Part shown: piece by piece, positions 22,343-27,020 of the stretch
Numbering within the stretch: position 1 is the stretch's first letter
How the letters are laid out: each line of letters begins with the position of its first letter
Assembly: GCA_003150515.1 (NCBI GenBank)
Contig: QALW01000053.1
Span: 104,698-131,717 of the forward strand
DNA: 27,020 nucleotides
Reading direction: 5' to 3'
Origin: Selenomonadales bacterium
GTDB taxonomy: Bacteria; Bacillota; Clostridia; Christensenellales; QALW01
The notes under the pieces: generated by a model
Seen by the model: the letters and a program-made list of their open reading frames with translations, nothing else
Database searches by the model: none
Told to the model about the DNA's origin: nothing
Program-made: the position numbers and the translations under genes

Positions 22343-22418
22343 ATTTTTACTCCTTCCTAATATTAATGCGCAACATCAGCCCTTTTGGAATATTCAATTG
22401 CCAATGTTAAGCAATTAT

Positions 22419-22447
22419 ATTATAACAAATAATTCTTTAAAAGTAAA
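22419..22447 (-). promoter_or_regulatory. Promoter of the lipoprotein gene
   Basis: On the minus strand TTTACT (22442-22447), 17-bp spacer, TATAAT (22419-22424); the leader is about 70 nt. Confidence 0.7.
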
Positions 22448-22831
22448 TAGGGCGCCGAACAATTAAGGCCAATATAAAAGCCTCCGGATTGATATTTTAA
22501 GAGTATAATATATTTCTTCAAAAATAATTTATCGTAATCCTATTGCGCTAACCATATATCTATTCAATATAAATACATTTCAAATTACAGTGCTTAAAAA
22601 ATAATACATTTATTTGTAAAAACAAGTTGAAAAAGCAGCAGTTTTGTGATAAATTATACATAAAAAGAGCAAAGCGAGATACTTTTGCTCAATTTATTTA
22701 TTTCATTATAAGCCGCGCTCTTTTATCATCCGTAAAAGCCAAACTGCAAACAAACATTTTTTATTTCAGCCAATCAAACATTATTGCACTCGGCAATTTA
22801 AACGGACATTTTCATGAAATGATTTTTTAAT
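22448..22831 (+). other. AT-rich upstream region of the surface protein gene
   Basis: No gene is supported here. A possible promoter is TTGAAA (22627-22632), 17 bp, TAAATT. Downstream of it, AAAGAGC (from about 22664) can pair with GCTCTTT (about 22717), enclosing an inner GCAAA/TTTTGC hairpin, so the leader may fold. A reading frame from TTG 22627 to 22830 ends one base before the surface protein ATG but lacks a ribosome binding site and a recognisable sequence. Confidence 0.4.
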
Positions 22832-25255
22832 ATGAAAAAGAAACACAGATTTTTAAGCTTAATGCTGTCTCTCTGCATTGCCGCGGCGCTGCTGCCTGCG
22901 TCGGCGTTCGCCGCAAATGAAAATTACGGGCTCTGGGTAAACGGAATTGAAGTTACTCCGGATAACGCTGAAAACATCCTTGGCGACGGGACTGCCAGCT
23001 ATAACCCGGATACTACCACTCTGACCTTAAACGGCGCTAGCTTAACAACCGCCTATGAGCAAGGCGCTCTTTCCTCCGTTATATATGCCAACGAAGAGAT
23101 TGACACTCTGCGCATAATATCTGAAAATGAAAACAGCATTGCCGCTTCCGCCGAATGCGGAATTTACGCCTATAACGCCCTGGAATTGGGCGGATCCGGC
23201 AAGCTGAGCGTAAATGTAACCGGGGATTTGGAAGTATACGGGGCTTATTCCTTATTGAACGGCATTACCATTTCGGGCGGCGATTATTCCTTTGCCGGAC
23301 ATAGTCAGTTCAGCTACGGCATAATGGTTAGCTACGGTTATAAAGTAACGGTTAACGGCGGCAGCCTGATTGCCGTCGGAGACGGAGATTTGGGCACAGC
23401 CATTCACAGCGCCATAAATGTTCTGGATTTTTCCAATTTTACCGGCTGCACGGCAGTAGGAAGCTTAAACGCAAGCGGAGAGCCCGAATTGGAATATTCG
23501 CCCGACGACGCCATTCTCTATAAATATATCAAAATAGAAAAACCCAAGCCTCTTGAATATGACGACAACGGCTTTACTGAAGATAAAAAGCATTTTGAGC
23601 CCGCGCTGCTTCAGGACGGCGCTTATCAGATAACCAACGCGGGCAATCTTTTCTGGTTCGCTCAATTTTTAAAGGAAGCGGAAGCTAACGGAACTGCTGA
23701 CGCGCAGCTCACCGCCAACATAACCATTCCGGCGGATATGAACTGGCTGCCTATGGAAGCGGGCGAATACGGCACGCCTTACCAAGGCACTTTCGACGGA
23801 CAGGGCTATGCCATTACCGGTCTGAAAATCCGTTATGGAGCCTCAGATTTTTATTCGGGCACAGGCTTATTTGAAACGCTCGGCCAAAACGGAGTAATAC
23901 AAAATCTTGGATTAATAAATACGGACATTGAAGTGGCGGCGGGCACAGTGGGCAGCTTCTGCGGTTCTAATAACGGCATAATCCAAAACTGCTATAATAC
24001 GGGCAGCGTTAAGGGCACGGCCGATTATTCCCAGCTAATTGGAGGCATAGCCGGAAGAAATTACGGAACTATACGCCTCTCTTATAACACCGGAGAGGTT
24101 TCGGCTGAATCGGCTATAGCCGGAGGCATCTGCGGAGACGCGTCCGGACAGGCTGTTATAGAAAATTGCTATAACACGGGCGCTGTCAGCGCGCAATGGA
24201 GCGTGGGTGGCATATGCGGCCAATTAGACTCTCCCGCCAGTATTTCAAACTGCTATAATACGGGCAGCTTAACAGTAAGCGAAGGCTATCAAAGCTTTAT
24301 GCACGGAATTGCCGCTTCAGGAAACAACCCCGTCGCCGCCCAAAGTAACGAAATAACCAATTCATATTACCTTAATCAGGCCTCAACCGAGGACGGCGGC
24401 AGAACACAGGCACAGTTTAAATCAGGCGAAATTGCATATCTTTTAAACGGTTCCACCAGTCAAGGCAAACTGATTTTCGGCCAGACCATAGGCGGCGCCA
24501 ACGCTCAGGACGCGCCCGTATTCGGCGGAGCAACCGTTTATGCAGGCTATGAATTCTGCTATTCGGAAAATATAAGCTACGGCAACGACCAAAACTCGCT
24601 CTTTGCCTCCCAACCAGAACACAACATAACCGGAGAATATCAATCCAATGAAAACGGGCATTGGCAGATATGCCAAAACCAGGGCTGCAGCCAGCAAGGT
24701 CAGGTTATACCGCATACTCCCTCCTCCGAGCTGATCAACGTCTCGCAGCCTACCGCTTCTCAAGAAGGCTATACGGGCGATACCGTCTGCTCAATCTGCG
24801 GCTATGTAATGGCTTACGGGCAAACCATTGATAAATTAGCGCCTTCAATAACTCAGGGCGATAACGTTCAATACACGCCCGGCGAAACCTCTCAGCCGCC
24901 CTATTTCCAATCAGACGCTTCCATAGACGACTTCATGCGCGTTTTATTAGACGGGCAGGAAATAGCCGGCAATAATTATACTGCCGAGCAAAATGAAAAC
25001 GGTTTCCGGCTTGCGTTTAATGCAGAATATTTAAACACTCTTCCAACAGGAACGCACAAAATTGAAATGGTTTTTGAAACAGGAAGTGTAGAGGCCGATT
25101 TAACAATACAGGCCCAAACTCAAGAGCCCTCGGGGCCGGATGATAATCCCGGCGGAACCGGGGACAGCGGCAGTCTAATTTTAATATTGGCTTTAATCCT
25201 GCTGGGCGCCTGCATTATCAGCCTGGTAATTTATAAATCTAAAAAACAAAACTAA
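22832..25255 (+). CDS. Large cell-surface protein with GLUG repeats and C-terminal anchor
   Basis: An 807-residue exported protein. Signal peptide 1-27 (MKKKHRFLS...ASAFA). Residues about 31-236 begin GLWVNGIEVT and form a beta-helix-like region rich in short NG/GG turns, as in gut Firmicutes adhesin-like proteins. Residues about 255-520 contain GLUG-type repeats, with YNTG copies at 388, 418, 447 and 475, each next to GG-I-x-G. Around 590-665 is a module with C-x2-C and C-x2-CG pairs (QICQNQGC, CSICG) and GYTGD, common in such proteins. Around 690-770 is an X2/Ig-like domain (VLLDGQEIAGNNYT, LPTGTHKIEM). The end, GGTGDSGS, a hydrophobic helix and KSKKQN, resembles a degenerate sortase signal. 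It is probably an adhesin or carbohydrate-binding surface protein. No Shine-Dalgarno sequence precedes the ATG. A terminator follows 18 bp after the stop. Confidence 0.85.
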   Translation: MKKKHRFLSLMLSLCIAAALLPASAFAANENYGLWVNGIEVTPDNAENILGDGTASYNPDTTTLTLNGASLTTAYEQGALSSVIYANEEIDTLRIISENENSIAASAECGIYAYNALELGGSGKLSVNVTGDLEVYGAYSLLNGITISGGDYSFAGHSQFSYGIMVSYGYKVTVNGGSLIAVGDGDLGTAIHSAINVLDFSNFTGCTAVGSLNASGEPELEYSPDDAILYKYIKIEKPKPLEYDDNGFTEDKKHFEPALLQDGAYQITNAGNLFWFAQFLKEAEANGTADAQLTANITIPADMNWLPMEAGEYGTPYQGTFDGQGYAITGLKIRYGASDFYSGTGLFETLGQNGVIQNLGLINTDIEVAAGTVGSFCGSNNGIIQNCYNTGSVKGTADYSQLIGGIAGRNYGTIRLSYNTGEVSAESAIAGGICGDASGQAVIENCYNTGAVSAQWSVGGICGQLDSPASISNCYNTGSLTVSEGYQSFMHGIAASGNNPVAAQSNEITNSYYLNQASTEDGGRTQAQFKSGEIAYLLNGSTSQGKLIFGQTIGGANAQDAPVFGGATVYAGYEFCYSENISYGNDQNSLFASQPEHNITGEYQSNENGHWQICQNQGCSQQGQVIPHTPSSELINVSQPTASQEGYTGDTVCSICGYVMAYGQTIDKLAPSITQGDNVQYTPGETSQPPYFQSDASIDDFMRVLLDGQEIAGNNYTAEQNENGFRLAFNAEYLNTLPTGTHKIEMVFETGSVEADLTIQAQTQEPSGPDDNPGGTGDSGSLILILALILLGACIISLVIYKSKKQN

Positions 25256-25273
25256 AACAAAAAAATAGATTTG

Positions 25274-25304
25274 CGGCGGCGCGTTAGCGCCGCCGTATTA
25301 TTTT
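25274..25304 (+). terminator. Terminator of the surface protein gene
   Basis: CGGCGGCGC-GTTA-GCGCCGCCG (25274-25295, 9-bp stem) followed by TATTATTTT. Confidence 0.9.
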
Positions 25305-25463
25305 CCTGCGGATAAATCTCCATATTATATTCCTGCGAATAACGATAATAGCCGTCCCTAAAGAAATCCGGTATTTTAAAAAACGCGGAGCAAAACAAAC
25401 GCATCATTTCCAAGAAACGCATTGTCCTTTGATTATACCGTCTAAATAAACCGTACTTGCAAA

Positions 25464-25508
25464 ATAAACCAGGGCCGCCGCGAATTTAACGCGGCGGCCC
25501 TGGTTTAT
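25464..25508 (-). terminator. Terminator after rpsI
   Basis: Stem CCAGGGCCGCCGCG / CGCGGCGGCCCTGG with a 7-base loop, extended by AT pairs, followed on the minus strand by TTTATTTTGC. It is 80 bp after the rpsI stop; between 25305 and 25463 I see nothing else. Confidence 0.87.
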
Positions 25509-25587
25509 AAATCATAATTCCCCGGCTTATAGCCTAAAAGCACCTTAGGCGCTTTACGCAATAAGCGCAGACTCAATTTCCAGGCGA

Positions 25588-25980
25588 TTATCTCTTGGAG
25601 AACTGAGGCGCGCGGCGCGCGGCTTTGAGACCGTACTTTTTACGCTCTTTCATTCTGTCATCGCGGGTTAAGAAGCCTGCGGCCTTAAGCGCGGGACGAA
25701 GCTCGGGATCGGCTTTAAGCAGCGCGCGGGAAACGCCGTGGCGAATAGCGCCCGCCTGGCCGGTAAAACCGCCGCCCTTAACATTTACAAGCACATCATA
25801 TTTACCAAGGTTGTCAGTAAGCACGAGGGGCTGGCGCACGGTCATTTTCAGAGTCTCCAGACCGAAATAATCGTCCATATCCCTTTTATTGATAACAATG
25901 GCGCCCTTGCCCGGTACCAACCGCACCCTGGCAACAGCTGTCTTTCTTCTGCCTGTTCCCCAGAACTGAGTTATAGCCAT
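25588..25980 (-). CDS. rpsI: 30S ribosomal protein S9
   Basis: Small-subunit protein whose C-terminal tail reaches the P-site tRNA. It is 130 residues, the normal bacterial length. FWGTGRRKTAVARVRLVPG at the start and the basic end KKYGLKAARRAPQFSKR, with the invariant final SKR, are diagnostic. It is the second gene of the conserved rplM-rpsI pair, 15 bp after rplM, with GGGAGG 6 nt before its ATG. Confidence 0.99.
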   Translation of the reverse strand: MAITQFWGTGRRKTAVARVRLVPGKGAIVINKRDMDDYFGLETLKMTVRQPLVLTDNLGKYDVLVNVKGGGFTGQAGAIRHGVSRALLKADPELRPALKAAGFLTRDDRMKERKKYGLKAARRAPQFSKR

Positions 25981-25995
25981 ATATAATTCCCTCCC

Positions 25996-26427
25996 TTATT
26001 TAAGCGTAAGCGTTTCGGGCTGCTGCGCCGTATGGCAATGCTCGGCGCCCCGATACACTCTAAGCTTCTTAATCATTTTGCGCCCCAGTGAATTATGAGG
26101 CAGCATGCCCTTTACTGCTTCATAAACTGCCAATTCAGGCTTGTTCTGGAGCATTTTGCGGTAGGGAATTTCTTTCAGGCCGCTAACATAACCGCTGTGA
26201 CGGCGGTAATATTTCTGATCCAGCTTATGACCGGTCAGCACGACCTTTTCTGCATTAATGATGATGACATGATCTCCGGTATCCACATGAGGAGTAAAAA
26301 CCGGTTTGTGTTTGCCGCGGAGAATAGCAGCAACCTGGCTGGCCATTCTGCCTAAAGTCTGCCCGTCAGCATCCACAACATACCATTTGCTCTCTATGCT
26401 GCCGGGTTTAGCGACATAAGAATTCAT
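25996..26427 (-). CDS. rplM: 50S ribosomal protein L13
   Basis: Early-assembling large-subunit protein. It is 143 residues, as expected. Signature parts are WYVVDADGQTLGRMASQVA, the GDHVIIINAEKV segment, and GMLPHNSLGRKMIKKLRVY-x-G-x-EHCHTAQQP. The start is ATG with AGGAGG 6-7 nt upstream. It is first in the rplM-rpsI operon, with a consensus promoter and a short hairpin-bearing leader. Confidence 0.99.
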   Translation of the reverse strand: MNSYVAKPGSIESKWYVVDADGQTLGRMASQVAAILRGKHKPVFTPHVDTGDHVIIINAEKVVLTGHKLDQKYYRRHSGYVSGLKEIPYRKMLQNKPELAVYEAVKGMLPHNSLGRKMIKKLRVYRGAEHCHTAQQPETLTLK

Positions 26428-26472
26428 AGCGTTTCCTCCTGTAAAAATAAAATATAATCGTCTTACAGACGC
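26428..26472 (-). promoter_or_regulatory. rplM leader with 5'-terminal hairpin (possible L13 autoregulatory leader)
   Basis: The transcript should begin around 26472 and immediately form CGTCT-GTA-AGACG (26459-26471), then an AT-rich single strand and the ribosome binding site. Short L13 leader RNAs that bind L13 are known in Firmicutes; this fits by position and size, but I could not check the consensus. Confidence 0.45.
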
Positions 26473-26478
26473 TTGAGT

Positions 26479-26507
26479 ATTTTATCAAACTATATTAAGC
26501 TTGTCAA
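26479..26507 (-). promoter_or_regulatory. Promoter of the rplM-rpsI operon
   Basis: On the minus strand TTGACA (26502-26507), 17-bp spacer, TAAAAT (26479-26484). Confidence 0.88.
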
Positions 26508-26559
26508 GCATTTGCCGATAATAAGCCGATTTTTCACAGTCCATCAATATTGAAACGGA

Positions 26560-26814
26560 TTATAATGTAATTAAATGAGCTGTAATAATGGTATAACTAA
26601 ATGAATTTATAGTTATTATAATATTGTCTATTTCACAGTACCAGTTCTTGCCCCGCCTATATATGCTGCAATTTTCATTTAACACCTTTTGCTTGCAATA
26701 TTCAACCGGGTCATTTTCTATTTGAAGGTTTTTCTTAAGTCTGTTCATACCCATTGGAGTAGTATGAACTTTGTCTATATTATATAATAATATTTCTTTA
26801 GACAATATAATCAA
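26560..26814 (-). CDS. DUF3781 family small protein
   Basis: An 84-residue protein matching what I know of DUF3781: an N-terminal DKVHTTPMGMNRLKKNL segment, then CKQKVLNENCSIYRRGKNWYCEID, and a C-terminal NSFSYTIITAH. Function is unknown; family members are small single-domain proteins scattered through Firmicutes. The apparent start is TTG at 26814 with only a weak GAG just before it, so the true start may differ; the next in-frame methionine is already inside the domain. It lies downstream of the tRNA genes and their terminator on the same strand. No promoter of its own was recognised. Confidence 0.75.
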   Translation of the reverse strand: MIILSKEILLYNIDKVHTTPMGMNRLKKNLQIENDPVEYCKQKVLNENCSIYRRGKNWYCEIDNIIITINSFSYTIITAHLITL

Positions 26815-26837
26815 CTCTTTTTCATATTTCTATTCAA

Positions 26838-26864
26838 TAAAAAAGACTTCACACATGTGAAGTC
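26838..26864 (-). terminator. Terminator of the tRNA-Gly/tRNA-Cys transcript
   Basis: On the minus strand GACTTCAC-ATGT-GTGAAGTC (26845-26864) is followed by TTTTTTATT, 9 bp after the tRNA-Cys 3' end. Confidence 0.92.
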
Positions 26865-26873
26865 AGATATTTA

Positions 26874-26948
<75 letters not shown>

Positions 26949-26952
26949 ATAT

Positions 26953-27020
26953 TGGAGCGGAAGACGAGATTCGAACTCGCGACATTCGCCTTGGCAAGGC
27001 GACGCTCTACCACTGAGCCA
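26953..27020 (-). tRNA. tRNA-Gly (GCC), 5' end outside window
   Basis: The minus strand shows TGGCTCAGTGGTAGAGC (D-arm), the anticodon loop CTTGCCA (GCC, Gly), TTCGAATC in the T-arm, CTTCCGC acceptor strand, discriminator T and encoded CCA. The first bases of the acceptor stem are beyond the window. This tRNA is the likely effector class for the T-box at 4401. Confidence 0.96.

Noticed and set aside
22664..22724. Riboswitch (for example c-di-GMP) in the surface protein leader
   Set aside because: A nested hairpin is present, but none of the conserved riboswitch core motifs I know are there.
22627..22830. 67-residue ORF before the surface protein
   Set aside because: TTG start inside a probable -35 box, no ribosome binding site, composition like AT-rich noncoding sequence. 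Kept only as a possible coupling frame in the findings.

Overview
The window looks like a piece of a Clostridia (Bacillota) chromosome. The signs are strong AGGAGG-type ribosome binding sites, TTGACA/TATAAT promoters spaced 16-18 bp, a T-box leader before a single-chain glycyl-tRNA synthetase, an archaeal-type phosphoglycerate mutase, Rho with a large N-terminal insertion, membrane-anchored surface proteins of gut-Firmicutes style and tRNA genes with encoded CCA. I cannot place it to genus. There are no insertion sequences, phage genes or CRISPR arrays.

Layout. 1-51: 3'-truncated initiator tRNA (-). 484-1201: DUF2975 membrane protein plus a YozG-like HTH regulator (+). 1354-3594: membrane-anchored GH32 fructan hydrolase (-). 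3960-4160: tiny Cys/Gly-rich membrane protein with an internal duplication (-). 4401-6011: T-box leader and glyS (+). 6372-7028: hemolysin III family protein (+). 7094-8323: apgM (-). 8573-10645: long leader and rho (+). 10943-12430: GT-C type membrane glycosyltransferase (+). 12519-13691: long-form PRPP synthetase (+). 14092-16412: trxB-glmM (+). 16722-20283: glycyl radical enzyme operon (-), in which the enzyme is fused to an N-terminal AraC DNA-binding domain and followed by its radical-SAM activase. 20837-22342: secreted lipoprotein (-). 22832-25255: GLUG-repeat surface protein (+). 25588-26427: rplM-rpsI (-). 26560-26814: DUF3781 protein (-). 26874-27020: tRNA-Cys and partial tRNA-Gly (-).

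Two things stand out. First, five intergenic elements between 10745 and 20722 share one architecture: a long outer stem enclosing exactly three tightly packed hairpins, i.e. a four-way-junction cloverleaf. Their sequences differ almost completely. They sit at gene 3' ends, usually next to a simple palindromic terminator, and several long hairpins share an AAGC-(2-4 nt)-GCTT tip. I know of no named family like this, and it is the best candidate here for an undescribed system. Second, the AraC-glycyl radical enzyme fusion appears to be one intact gene with a good start for the fused form, and a second Shine-Dalgarno plus ATG exactly at the domain border that could also release an enzyme-only product.

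The remaining genes are mostly housekeeping (translation, glycolysis, PRPP, redox, cell-wall precursor synthesis), interleaved with surface carbohydrate-related genes. That fits an anaerobic, saccharolytic, probably host-associated lifestyle; this last point is inference.
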